Shown here in pieces: positions 35,801 to 43,815 of a stretch of 64,000 nucleotides of DNA (position 1 is its first letter; each line of letters starts with the position of its first letter). The DNA comes from Mytilus trossulus (taxonomy: Eukaryota; Mollusca; Bivalvia; Mytilida; Mytilidae), in contig NC_086374.1 of the NCBI RefSeq assembly GCF_036588685.1, positions 30,682,886 to 30,746,885 of the forward strand, written 5' to 3'. Below the pieces are notes generated by a model that saw only the letters and a program-made list of their open reading frames with translations, did not search any database and was not told the DNA's origin. The position numbers and the translations under genes are program-made.

Positions 35801-37573
35801 GACTGAGATTGTCAACAGTCCACCTATTACTAAATTAGCATGACCTTTTTGTCATAAATTTTGCCTTGACAATTGCAAATTAAAAAGTGGCTATTGGTGA
35901 AGATTTAGGTCGGCTTTTTAGACTCTAGTTTATTCTTCTGATTATACCCCTTTTTTAGTCGTAGTTCAATTTATCTAACTGCTTATAATGCAGGTCAATT
36001 TTCGTTTCGTTCTTAATATGAATTTTCTCACTTTTCGATATACAACAAATAAAATAAAATACAGGACGGCGATAGCTACAATAAGAAAAACTTATTAATC
36101 TATTAGCTATAAGATTAATCTTGATGCAATCAAAGTTAGCAATACATCTGTACATCTAAGATGATCTTTTGTAACACCTAAAAGTCATATAAATGTAAAC
36201 CTACAAATAATCCACCTTCCTTCATGCCGAAGCCACTAACATAACATGGTATCTGGTTCGCTGGGACATCTGTATCCTGTGATATGGTTGAAGGTTTAAT
36301 CTTAAAGAAAGTAACATTTGTGTTGTAATCGTCATATATTTGCAACCAATTTTAACTTCTATAATATTGACTGTTTCTTTTATTTTTATAGCAATGAATG
36401 TAACTGTTTTATGATATGTGAGGCTCATCTTTTGCCAGAAACTTGAAGTTACTAGCTGGTAAGCATTGCAGTCAATCATTTATTGACAAACCTGTGCATT
36501 TACTATTGTAATATATATGTTTTGATTCTCTTTGTTATTTATACACATCTCACAACGAATCTAATGTTCTTACAATGTTTTAACTGGCAGCAATAAAAGT
36601 GAAACAATAAACAGAGAGAAAGTAACATGAACAGTTAAAATATATACAGCAAATAATAGTTTTCAAAGGTACCAGGATTATTATTTAGTACGCATAAAAT
36701 ATTGCATTTTTTAGACAGAGATATACATATAATTCTCGTAAAAGTTTTTACGTGTCTCATATTCGATCCACGAAAAGAGTTTCAACTAAGTCCAACTAAA
36801 GAACACTTTGATGTCTTTTGAATAATTCGTGTTGTTATGTTAATGCTTTATGGGTTAAATATATCTAATCTTCGTTTTCATGCATGCATGCATGCACCTG
36901 TTTCGGTTCTTATAAAATTCTAGGCTTTTCAGATATTTGGCGTGGAGCGTTTCTCTGAAGGTTATTCCAGAAAAGCGCGTCGGGCACATACAATTTATAT
37001 AACGTGTTGTTTCATTTCTTACATCACTGGATCGATACCGCTACTGGTGGACTAGCAGTCCACGAAGGTATTATCAGCTCAAAAGTCAGTACTTCGGTTC
37101 TGACATGATTCATAACAATCCTTCCTAAAAATGTTCATTTATAAATTTTGAAATTATAAAGAAACAAAGGTTTTAACTTCCTCATGTGTACGGTTACCTC
37201 TGGTTGTTAAGTTCTGTGTCATTTGGTCTCTTTTTGGAGAGTTGTCTCATTGGCAATCATACCACATCTTCTATTTATATTGGCTATCTAGGTTGGGTCA
37301 TACAGCTCTAAAAACAATTGTTTCGGTTCTTATAAATCATTGGCTTTCAAATATTTGGCTTTGATTGTTCCTGACGAAGGTACATTCAAAAAGCTCTTTG
37401 GACAAATGAAATTTATATAACGCGTTGTTTTCATTTTTAAAAGCAATACAATTATATGTTTATTTTTTATTGCTTACCTCATAGTATTCTAAAAATCCAT
37501 CCTCCGTTAATTTAAACCATTTGTCCTCAAAACCTCTCAGTATCGAAACTTTTTTCTTTAATATACCTTCCAT
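16834..37573 (-). CDS. PH-domain/HSPA12-like HSP70 fusion protein, 16 exons
   Basis: Sixteen exons (37573-37478, 36276-36205, 35574-35506, 32670-32609, 30423-30363, 29081-29007, 28201-28157, 27384-27306, 25453-25380, 24553-24445, 24219-24135, 23839-23551, 22091-21873, 20063-19907, 17837-16834; one further split is possible near 29043) total 2496 bases, i.e. 831 residues. Counting the listed pairs gives 15 certain exons. Residues 1-32 plus 146-207 form one PH domain; 49-140 form a second inside it; 211-276 are a charged linker; 277-831 are an HSP70 ATPase of the HSPA12 type, with AIDFGSSDSGCAFS (phosphate 1), TVPAIWNESARQFMREAA, LEPEAAAVFC, VVDLGGGTVDIT (phosphate 2) and ALLLVGGYASCEMLK (adenosine motif). 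HSPA12 proteins have an atypical ATPase and lack the standard substrate-binding domain. PH domains bind phosphoinositides or proteins, so membrane recruitment is a reasonable inference. An alternative is two genes, the second starting at the ATG in the 24219-24135 exon; the 24553-24445 exon, in phase on both sides and without a start codon, argues for one. Confidence 0.75.
17998..18235 (+). repeat. R2 dispersed repeat, near full length
   Basis: Runs from 'aatataatggaattgtatgc' through 'gactgtcatacaagtgagaa', 'taatccaccattttc' and 'ataccaagtcaggaa' to 'cctcggagttcagtattttt'. A fragment of the family also lies at 21475-21560. Confidence 0.8.
18523..19748 (-). mobile_element. Decayed Tc1/mariner transposon
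   Basis: Ends are inverted repeats of about 32 bases, TATATACACCTCGCCA then AAGT-AAGCAACACCT, bounded by TA, giving roughly 1.23 kb, the usual Tc1 size. Minus-strand transposase pieces read HWSDECRFLLHHIDGHMRV (second catalytic Asp) near 19350, MDDNARPH near 19145 and ISTIPWPPIPPDMVSI near 19060. Stops and frame changes make it inactive. It lies in an intron of the PH-HSP70 gene. Confidence 0.85.
19907..20063 (-). CDS. PH-HSP70 exon 14: LEPEAA region
   Basis: Acceptor TGATCAG, 157 bases (AGINQELLTLVLEPEAAAVF ... FLVVDLG), donor GGAG|GTAAAC splitting the Gly codon of the DLGGGT motif. Confidence 0.87.
20310..20430 (+). repeat. R3 dispersed repeat fragment (satellite-related)
   Basis: 'ttacatcactaggtcgatac' then 'ctctactgatg' and 'actttggtactgacatga' match the conserved core of the 350-bp satellite monomer at the right end of the window. 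Confidence 0.6.
21873..22091 (-). CDS. PH-HSP70 exon 13: ATPase subdomain
   Basis: Acceptor AATGCAG, 73 codons (GIDKDMMLEDINGREMKASD ... ITVPAIWNESARQFMREAAT and K), donor GTATGT, phase 0-0. Confidence 0.87.
22535..22705 (-). repeat. R1 degenerate copy
   Basis: Contains 'acacgaaccctcagaaacc', 'ggtagtgatcttatgtga' and 'gttaagcagatcatgc', the reverse-orientation R1 core, with a (caaaaaa)n run. Confidence 0.5.
23551..23839 (-). CDS. PH-HSP70 exon 12: ATPase phosphate-1 region
   Basis: Acceptor after a long T tract (TTTTTAG), 289 bases with LCVAAIDFGSSDSGCAFSML, then RKSPTIVLMNPAGQFAAFG and the HSPA12-typical EWFYFRRFKMQLYTKK. Donor is GTGTTA, weaker than the other donors of this gene. Confidence 0.85.
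24073..24110 (-). repeat. R1 end fragment
   Basis: 'aaaagagggacgaaagatac' followed by 'caaagga' is one R1 terminus, 25 bases from the 3' side of exon 11. Confidence 0.6.
24135..24219 (-). CDS. PH-HSP70 exon 11: linker before the ATPase
   Basis: Acceptor TTGTAG, 85 bases reading DKPDDLTNQTMEEIAEPEE and TNTYTKQN, donor GTAGAT, ends in phase 2. Contains the only candidate internal start (MEEIAEPEE). Confidence 0.66.
24445..24553 (-). CDS. PH-HSP70 exon 10: charged linker
   Basis: Acceptor CTTATAG, 109 bases (GPVGVKPKVRGEWASDKTAL, TKECAIEIRRKLSRSV plus G), donor GTAAGA. No in-frame ATG, so it needs an upstream exon. Confidence 0.68.
25165..25340 (+). repeat. R1 degenerate copy
   Basis: Shares 'gagcacctgat', 'gggtttctgtgttgtattt', 'gcgatggtgttatcagtttt' and 'gaatgtccccttgga' with R1, heavily diverged; it abuts exon 9. 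Confidence 0.5.
25380..25453 (-). CDS. PH-HSP70 exon 9: outer PH C-terminal helix
   Basis: Acceptor AAAAG, 74 bases completing Ser, then CQLMDRQKWIDAILKTQKS and VNEDM, donor GTAATA, phase 0. RQKWIDAI is the PH helix with its Trp. If unspliced, the frame runs on for 13 more residues to a stop. Confidence 0.68.
25460..26770. other. Intron, nothing recognised
   Basis: Intron between exons 8 and 9 of the PH-HSP70 gene. No repeat or exon I can support apart from R1 at its far end. Confidence 0.4.
26775..26997 (+). repeat. R1 dispersed repeat, near full length
   Basis: Starts 'gatgggtgccacatgtagag', includes 'acccttccggagcacctggg', 'tttttagccatggcgttgtc' and ends near 'cttccgcccctctta'. Confidence 0.85.
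27306..27384 (-). CDS. PH-HSP70 exon 8: outer PH strands 5-6
   Basis: Acceptor TTCAAG, 79 bases reading LASLAPERDDCTFRIITNSG then ETHILR, donor GTAAGT, ends in phase 1. Confidence 0.72.
28157..28201 (-). CDS. PH-HSP70 exon 7: outer PH domain resumes
   Basis: Acceptor ATACAG, 15 codons (LNPDIRVMKGKIYIV), donor GTAAGT, phase 0-0. K-G-x-I-x-V is the PH strand-4 pattern expected directly after exon 1. Confidence 0.68.
28500..28635 (+). repeat. R1 degenerate copy
   Basis: 'acgggtgtcacatgttgagc' then 'tttttttgccatgacaatgtc' and 'ccttggtatcgtttggctct'; internally deleted. A second degenerate copy follows at 28735-28890 ('gagcaggagtcccctttg', 'gggttcgtgattctcactct'). Confidence 0.55.
29007..29081 (-). 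CDS. PH-HSP70 exon 6: C-terminal helix of inner PH domain
   Basis: Acceptor TTTAAG, 25 codons opening VDTPSDLEKWTKE, the PH helix with its invariant Trp. Donor taken as CTCTGG|GTAATT; a second phase-0 donor, GAG|GTATCG at 29042, would shorten the exon to 13 codons. Confidence 0.65.
30363..30423 (-). CDS. PH-HSP70 exon 5: inner PH strands 5-7
   Basis: Acceptor TTTTAG, 61 bases completing the Gly codon, then YRGKQLVFQLVTKHRTFYIE, donor GTATAG. The length of one plus a multiple of three fits the phase-2 donor of exon 4 and the phase-0 acceptor of exon 6. Confidence 0.72.
30718..31189. mobile_element. MITE-like element with 23-bp terminal inverted repeats
   Basis: Left end 30718-30740 TTTAGGTGTCAGACCAT then CAATTA; right end 31167-31189 is its reverse complement with one mismatch. 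The 472-bp body has no transposase. Target duplication not clear. It lies in the intron between exons 4 and 5. Confidence 0.6.
31780..32340 (-). repeat. R3 family, degenerate tandem copies
   Basis: Two diverged units each hold 'gtactaattaaactgcagcag' or 'ggtattaaatgaactggaac', 'catttt(a)acaat', 'tct(tc)attgatgc' and, downstream, 'gtaccgaagtactggctgc' or 'agtaccagggctggtgataa'. These match the reverse complement of the 350-bp satellite monomer and its flank. Confidence 0.6.
32345..32580 (+). repeat. R2 dispersed repeat, near full length
   Basis: From 'aatggaatttgatgcgactg' to 'gcgattttgtgattttactt', with 'accaggttcaatccactatt' and 'cattcgtttgatgtgtttg' between. It ends just before exon 4. Confidence 0.8.
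32609..32670 (-). CDS. PH-HSP70 exon 4: inner PH strand 4
   Basis: Acceptor ATATAG, 62 bases (ETTPQRTVSIDDIKGVANAN plus GG), donor GTAAGT; ends in phase 2. Confidence 0.75.
32930..33373. repeat. 444-bp element with 20-bp perfect inverted ends
   Basis: ATAGGGAAAACGGTACTATT at 32930-32949 and its exact reverse complement at 33354-33373. No coding content; MITE-like. Confidence 0.6.
33455..33604. repeat. Foldback hairpin element 1
   Basis: Outer arms ACACCTATTGACTGG and CCAGTCATTAGGTGT; inner perfect 20-base arms ATAGCAAGTTTGTTGTCCCT (33481-33500) and its complement (33559-33578); centre TGCTCGAGGCGAAGTCGAGG. Confidence 0.8.
33605..34515. other. Intron, nothing recognised
   Basis: AT-rich intronic sequence between exons 3 and 4, without a repeat or exon I can support. 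Confidence 0.4.
34520..34752 (-). repeat. R1 dispersed repeat, full length
   Basis: 'aagagggacgaaagatgcc' to 'ccacatgtggcacccgtcg', with candidate target duplications TGTAA(A) on both sides ('cgatgtaaaagagg' and 'gtcgtgtaaatta'). Confidence 0.85.
35506..35574 (-). CDS. PH-HSP70 exon 3: inner PH strands 2-3
   Basis: Acceptor CAACAG, 23 codons (NMRWDRRYFVLSDVGFQYF then ASET), donor GTAAGT, phase 0-0. W-RRYFVL is a typical PH signature. Confidence 0.8.
36205..36276 (-). CDS. PH-HSP70 exon 2: linker and start of inner PH domain
   Basis: Acceptor TCACAG, 24 codons (DTDVPANQIPCYVSGFG then MKEGGLF), donor GTAGGT, phase 0-0. MKEGGLF is strand 1 of the inner PH domain. Confidence 0.65.
36890..37140 (+). 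repeat. R3 dispersed repeat, single monomer
   Basis: 'cggttcttataaaattctag', 'agatatttggcgtggagcg', 'ctactggtggactagcagtc' and 'agtacttcggttctgacatg' align in order with the 350-bp satellite monomer. A partial second copy follows at 37300-37440. Between them, 37205-37285 carries another mussel repeat ('gttgtctcattggcaatcat', 'accacatcttct'). Confidence 0.7.
37478..37573 (-). CDS. PH-HSP70 exon 1: start and first half of outer PH domain
   Basis: ATG at 37573; 32 codons reading MEGILKKKVSILRGFEDKWF and KLTEDGFLEYYE, the first three PH strands; donor GAG|GTAAGC, phase 0. Confidence 0.75.
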
Positions 37574-37851
37574 ATCTATTCTTAAAAGAATATAATGCAT
37601 ATGTATTTAAGAGTTACAACAATTAATCAGACACAATGCTATAAACATACCAGTACTCACTCACGGCAAACTATTGGGAATAATTCTTTCAATTTTTCCG
37701 TATTATTAAATGGAGAATGCTATTGAAAATAATATAATGATTTTTTGCATGTAGCAGAAAAACATTGATTGCAATTAATAAAACGGTCTGTGTATGGAAA
37801 TCAAATAGGAACTAATTTAGATATTCAGTAGATTACACGCACTTTTGGGTT

Positions 37852-37975
37852 AATACCTTTTCTGCCCTCAGATCTTAATTCTTGTAAGTAGCGAATTTAG
37901 ATCTGAGGGCACAACAGGTACTACTTACAAAAAATTAGATCTGAGGGCAGAACAGGTAGTAACTCAAAATGTTAA
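37852..37975. repeat. Three-copy 'agatctgagggca' repeat, one copy inverted
   Basis: 'ttctgccctcagatcttaat' is followed by 'agatctgagggcacaacagg' and 'agatctgagggcagaacagg', so the first and last copies form a hairpin. It lies upstream of the PH-HSP70 start, between the gene and the Helitron. Confidence 0.65.
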
Positions 37976-38256
37976 AAATATATTATAGAAGTTTGTAAAA
38001 ACTTGAACAGAAACAAAAATCCTAGTTTCAATTTCATTGATTCTACAAAATTAATCCCTTCCAAAAAGACCCCAGACTAGGTTAAGACCCGCTAAACTGA
38101 TTAACCATGCCCCTGTTTATCATTTCACACTGGAAGTAATACGTACTTTACCCGAATTATTCCGCTCTCCTACGATGTCTGCATTTAGATCGGACGCGGA
38201 GAGGGATTGTATTACTCGAGTTAAGTAACTTCTTTAAACTGTCCGAGTCGGTAGTA

Positions 38257-38937
38257 TCTATACTATTAAACGAAAAGACCTCATTTTGTGTGTTGCTTCT
38301 CTTCCTTCCACAATAAATTAATCATCATGCCTCTGTGTCTTATAGGTACAATGCATAGTCGCATTTGTCATCCATTCTTATGATTATTCAGTTTGGGTAA
38401 TTTGGGAAGAAAAACGAAAAAAAAAGGCGTCCGGGTATTGTATCCGTTATCAGTTTCCGTCATCAGATTGACTTTTATGTCATAGACAAGATTTTCGGTT
38501 TTAAACTTTTAGACATAATTTTCACATAGTTACTTGGAGACAGGACAATTATTTTCGCGTTATTTTGCATGTATACTATGAGTACACTCCTATAACATAT
38601 AGAAACTCTCTTTATAATATAGAAGTGATCGCCTTGGAGAAAAAAATAGGAATGATAGTTAATAGCAAATACACTTTATTTATAATATACGTATGTTCAT
38701 ACTCATAGTATACAGGAACGCGAAAATCATGAAATTTAACAGAAAACCAAAAACATAACGGACTTTGGATAAAGGGAGAGGGCTTAAAATAATTGTCCTG
38801 TCTCCAAGTATCTATGACTTTTGATACCTTTTCTGAAATTCTCCAGACATACAATCTTTTACATAAAATCATCCTACAACAGTTTACATACTTTCAACCA
38901 AGCTCTAAATGCCCGCGATTTCGCGGGTGTGTTCTAG
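38257..38937 (+). mobile_element. Non-autonomous Helitron
   Basis: 5' end TCTATACTATTAAACG preceded by A; 3' end has a 7-bp stem CCCGCGA-tt-TCGCGGG (38912-38927), then six bases, then CTAG (38934-38937) followed by T. TC start, 3' hairpin, CTRR end and insertion between A and T are the Helitron hallmarks. No Rep/helicase. An internal perfect 24-base inverted repeat (38532-38555 and 38786-38809) is present. The right 167 bases recur at 54684-54850. Confidence 0.8.
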
Positions 38938-40679
38938 TATCTATTATAAAGTAATTACCCACAAGAAGACGGATTTATAAATGCACGAAGACAACACAAA
39001 TAAGGCACTGTGTATGCTTTGCATTGTGCTTAAGAGATATTTGCACGCATTCTTAACTCGAATAAATACATATGAAGGTATGACAATTTAACCTGTTTTT
39101 TTAACTTGATTATATTTTTTAACTTGATATTAAAATTATGTTTGTTCACTTATCCGGATAAATAGTTTATGACATATCCGTAAAAAGGTTAAATACTTTC
39201 TTGTCAGTTACCAATCATTTTCGTCATTGATAGATTATCATAATTATACCTTTTTATGAATCTATGTAATGGTTATCTGATATAGTCGCACAATGAAGAC
39301 ATCATATATAGTTTAAGGAAATTTGATATAATTATTACAAATGTAACACCTATATACCAACGATCAAAGGACAAGAATGTACACACCCACACGACACCAT
39401 TATATCTAAATGTTTGCATTTTTGTAACTTCTAAATATGTGTGTGTGCAAAAATCCACTTACGTTTTCGATAAATAAAATGTTTTTTTGTCCTTTTACTG
39501 TTTCCCCGAATGGATACTAGATTTGTAGTATCTTTTTATGTCATATTTACAATTTTATGTTAAGGGGGTCTAAAATTCAGATTGATAGCTTCAGACATAC
39601 TAGATTTTGATAGAAAAAAATAACAATATATAATCAACACTTAAAGGTGCACTAACTGTCAAATTCATGGTCATCGATTTGACTCGAATTCTAGAATTTG
39701 ATTAATAACAATGTAAAGCATTAATTTTATCCAGATCATAAAAAGTATAAAATTAACAATTCACATATCATAGTGTCGAGAATATGTAGCTTCGTTTCGT
39801 GTGGTTTTTTTTAAATCTTGACGCCACCGAATTAATTATCGAGTTGGCCTCCGAAAACTTCCGATGACCATATAAGTGATATTAACACAAATAAAGATAT
39901 AAAAGCGAACTCGTGTAATTGGATATTTCTATGTCTGTTTAATTATTTATTATAGATTAAAAATATCTGTTTATCATCATTTAAACCTGTATAAGAATGA
40001 GTTTTATGGATCGAATAAGTCAATTAAATGATTTATACTTTTGTTTAACTTTCAATGTTGACATTCTTTTCCGTTGAATAACTATACACATACAATTCAC
40101 GTGTTTTTCATGGCTAGCTAAGGGGCAAAATTGAAGTTCACAATGACTACGGATTTAATGAGGTCGAATTATTCACCTGCAAGTTAATAATACATTATCA
40201 ATGTTTCTTCGCTCATTTTGCCATAATTAACACCTACTGGCTGCAAAAAGCGAATTTTTATTTCATTATTTCACTTTCAATAACTAAAGGATTAAACAAA
40301 AAAAATGTTTTTTAATTTTTATATATATCTCGTTGCTAGTGCCCCTTTGAAATAAAGATTCAGTACCAAAGTTTTTTTAACATGTAATTTCATTCCCTTA
40401 CTTTATATTTCACGGATATAATATAAACAAATTAGTGTATAAAAAAAAATTTGAAAGTTATACACTGTCCACTGTGTCCTCGGACCACCTTCTTATTAAA
40501 TCCCCTATCAGTTCGCATAACTAATACACAACTTGAACAAATATATATATTTGAAAATGTTGTTTGTGCTGTATTTAGACCCTTCTACAACGAAATTTGT
40601 TTTACATGCACACGTATAAAAATTCAAATCATAGGTTTGAACATAGTTTTCAATTTAGACTCGTTTATATATATATGAT

Positions 40680-41060
40680 GGAGTAATCTGTTGTAGAGTT
40701 GTCACTGACTCAGACGTACTTATAAATATAACTATTTTCTGTGACTGTATCTTACATTAATTTGTAGGATCCTTTACTATAGATAATTGAGCTGATCTGT
40801 AACAACAACATCTCCATGTCTTATATATCATGTACTGTAGTACGACGGTAGATTAAAAATGACGAGGAAAGGTAACACACGGCCACCGAGGGCTTTATAA
40901 TTGTGAAGCCCAGGTGGTCGTGTGGTCTAGCGGGACGGCTGCAGTGAAGGCGATTTGGTGTCACGATATCTCAGTAGCATGGGTTCGAATGCCGGCGAAG
41001 GGAAAACAAAACATTTGCGAAAGCAAATTTACAGATCTAACATTGTTGGAACAATGTTAA
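40680..41060 (+). mobile_element. tRNA-derived SINE composite, copy in duplication A
   Basis: Body and tRNA-like head of the 13.6-14.2 kb element in the opposite orientation. A box TGGTCTAGCGG at 40923-40933; B box GGTTCGAATGC at 40982, one base off the consensus. It is absent from copy B at the matching position. Confidence 0.75.
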
Positions 41061-41289
41061 ATTTTACAAAAACAAATAAGCAAAAATACAAGACAAGGCC
41101 ATAACTAGTAAAGATAATAGTATTAATTATTTTTGGAGTGGTTAATAAAGGCAGCAGTAGTATGCCAAAAGTCATAAATCAATTGAGAAAAGCACAAATC
41201 CAGGTTAAAAAACTAAAACTGAGGGAAACACATCAAATATAAGAGGAAAACAACGAAACTGAATTCTATAGGTTTTAGATTAAATACAT

Positions 41290-42190
41290 ACTTTTGGTGG
41301 TCCTTTTTATTCTGTTGACAGTTATGATTTTTCCACTCTCTACACTATATATGTATACAATTCCACACCATTTAACCAAGAAAAAGTTTTCATATTTGAT
41401 TTAATGGTCTTCTGACAAATCTCATTGCAAATTTATTTGTTGCAACTCGTGTACAGCCTTTTCTGTAACGAAAATGGAAAGTATGCTAGATCATTTCCAT
41501 TCTCTATTTTATTTTAGATACACTTACTGGAAATGTGAAGGTAATAAATTATGATTGATGCTTTAAATTTTCTCTGGACAATATACATGAACGTCTCGGC
41601 GTTTAAGTGTATCGACAGGTAGTAGGTATTCCTATGGGTACTCGATGCGCTCATTTAATGTCAAATTTATTACTATATTGATACGGGTATAGTTTATGAC
41701 CAAAGTCAATAAAGATACGTAATTTTTACATTTTGATCTAACATAAACAGCATGGTTGTCCTTTTCTAGTTTATACATTTAAATTCTAAAAGGGAATCTC
41801 TATACGAAAATTTACGACAAAATGTACGATTTTTCATTCCCTATTGTTAATTTTCCTTTGTTAGACGGCGATGTCCCTTTGGCTCAATCATACAGTGTTA
41901 ATATATCTCAACTCGTTCATTATGACGGTGTGTGTATTGATGTCATAGATTTTAACGAACGTAATCAATGCATGACTGGTAAACTTTTCAGTCAGGGATT
42001 AGTAACATAAATTACTTAAAACTTTCACTAAATTATGTCAAAGAGACAAATATTTGATTAGTAAATTTGGCTGAACCTGTAGAAAACTTATTAAAAATTG
42101 TTTTTACATCCTAGATTTTACGGTAATATTGTACTTAAAGTGCAAAAAATCACTATGTGATCCGTGTAAACTGTCAGACATTGAACCTTT
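41290..42190 (+). pseudogene. Decayed reverse transcriptase, fragment A1
   Basis: In order on the plus strand, in shifting frames: YDFSTLYT near 41330 (motif A), VVGIPMGTRCAHLMSNLLLY near 41620 (motif B), then an open stretch at 41822-42010 with DFSFPIVNFPLLDGDVPLA and ISQLVHYDGVCIDVIDFNER, and HPRFYGNIVLKVQK near 42110. I know this RT type as abundant in bivalves but cannot assign its clade (Penelope-like or other non-LTR). The YLDD region present in copy B is deleted. Non-functional. Confidence 0.7.
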
Positions 42191-42582
42191 AAACACTTAT
42201 TTTAATGTTTGTGTCATTTTGGTCTTTTGTGGATAGTTGTCTCATTGTCAATCATACCACATCTTCTTTTTTATATTATTAACCTATTATGATTTTTTTT
42301 ATTGGTTGATTTTGGTTTTTTGGTTGACTGTCAGTGGCTGCAAATGATCTCAAGTCGTGCTTTCTTGTTAACCTGTGGATACCATTGGTAATGGTTTTTT
42401 GTTATATAATGTTTACTTATTCAGGGTTATTTCTCGTCTCTATATTTTTTATAATAAACCAGCTTTGATAATTTTTGGTTTGACTATCAATGTTCTTTCT
42501 TCGTACCATGACTAATCAAAATTGTTTGTTTTGTAAAGAGTGTTTCCGTTCTCCATTTGAACTGTATACTCACAATAAAATT

Positions 42583-43195
42583 AAGAAATAATTCATGGGG
42601 GCTTGAATATATCGTGATTTTACCACGGGTTGGCCTTTTATGACAAATATTTTACCCTGAGCGATAGCGAGGGCTAAAATATCGGCATAAAGGGACAACC
42701 CGTGGTAAAATCTAGATATATTCAAGCCCACAAGAATTATTTCGATTCTAATAGGACAAAAACGGCATTTTTTTTCTCGAAGCGCTCTATGTGGAGGCAA
42801 ATATTTGCCGTTCCCATAAATTAACGCACTTTTAGATAAGCGTAAACAACGGAGCAAACAGAATAAGTGACATGCTCAAACTATTTACAATAACGTATTT
42901 AGATGAATTTTAATGATAATTTACTTATATGTCTTCTATGTATATAAAAAAATGGGCTTATACCACATTTGAGCATCGTTTGTTTACGTTTCCTTGTTGT
43001 GATGATTTTCGGTATCAGGAGTGAGTATTTTCCCGTAAAATGCTTAACTTAAATTATAACGTCATCGTTCAATGACGTCGGGTACTTCATTCATAACAAA
43101 AATTTGACGTGGGAGTACGATCGGAACAGCCAATGCAATATATTCATATTTTACTACGGGTGTGTACTCAAAGCGTTTGAAGGACGTCATGTTAG
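42583..43195. mobile_element. Insertion unique to duplication A, with foldback hairpin 2
   Basis: Copy B lacks this stretch ('aacaaaattgcgttcacttg'). Near its left end, 34-base arms GGGCTTGAATATATC...ACGGGTTG (42599-42632) and their complement (42696-42729) differ at two positions and enclose a second imperfect stem and the centre GAGCGATAGCGAGGG. Confidence 0.75.
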
Positions 43196-43611
43196 AATTG
43201 TTTTTATTTGCCGGTGTACATTGATATATTTCCTTTATCGTTTTTTTTTTTCAAGGTTGTTTTTCGGAAATAGTTTTACAGCGGTATACTACGGATGCCT
43301 TTATTTATTCAACCCTCATTTTACTGATTTTTGTGTTTACAATGTTTCATAGATAAAATTTGTTCCTTCAGTGTATGTTCACTTGTGTTCGTGTGTCTTT
43401 TGGTTGGGTTAAGCCATTTCAATTGAAATATCATGGTGTGTTTTTCTATGTTGTAATGTTACACTATTTTTTCAGATAATTTGACGGTTGGTGTCTATTA
43501 GAACGCTTAAACCTGCAGAATTCATTTCCAGTATGTCTTAAGTCAGGAGTTTGATGTTCATTGGTTTCGTTTGTGACGATTTGACAGGCTATACAGTCCT
43601 TGCACGTTCGT

Positions 43612-43815
43612 TAGCTAGCTATAAAACCAGCTAGCTATAAAACCAGGTTCAATCCACCATTTTCTACATTAGATAATGCCTGTACCAAGTCAGGAATATG
43701 ACAGTTGTTACCCATTCGTTTGATGTGTTTGGACTTTTGATTTTGCCTTTTGATTTTTGATTTTCCTTTTTGAATTTTCCTCGGAGTTCGGTATTTTTGT
43801 GTTTTTACTTTTTTC
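43612..43815 (+). repeat. R2 dispersed repeat inserted in duplication A
   Basis: 'aaaaccaggttcaatccacc' to 'cggagttcggtatttttgtg'. Copy B reads straight through ('gcacggtcgtttttcatgtg'), so this is a filled site. Confidence 0.8.

Noticed and set aside
40905-41005. tRNA gene candidate with A and B boxes
   Set aside because: It is the head of a repeated SINE composite with a mutated B box and no closed acceptor stem that I could confirm.
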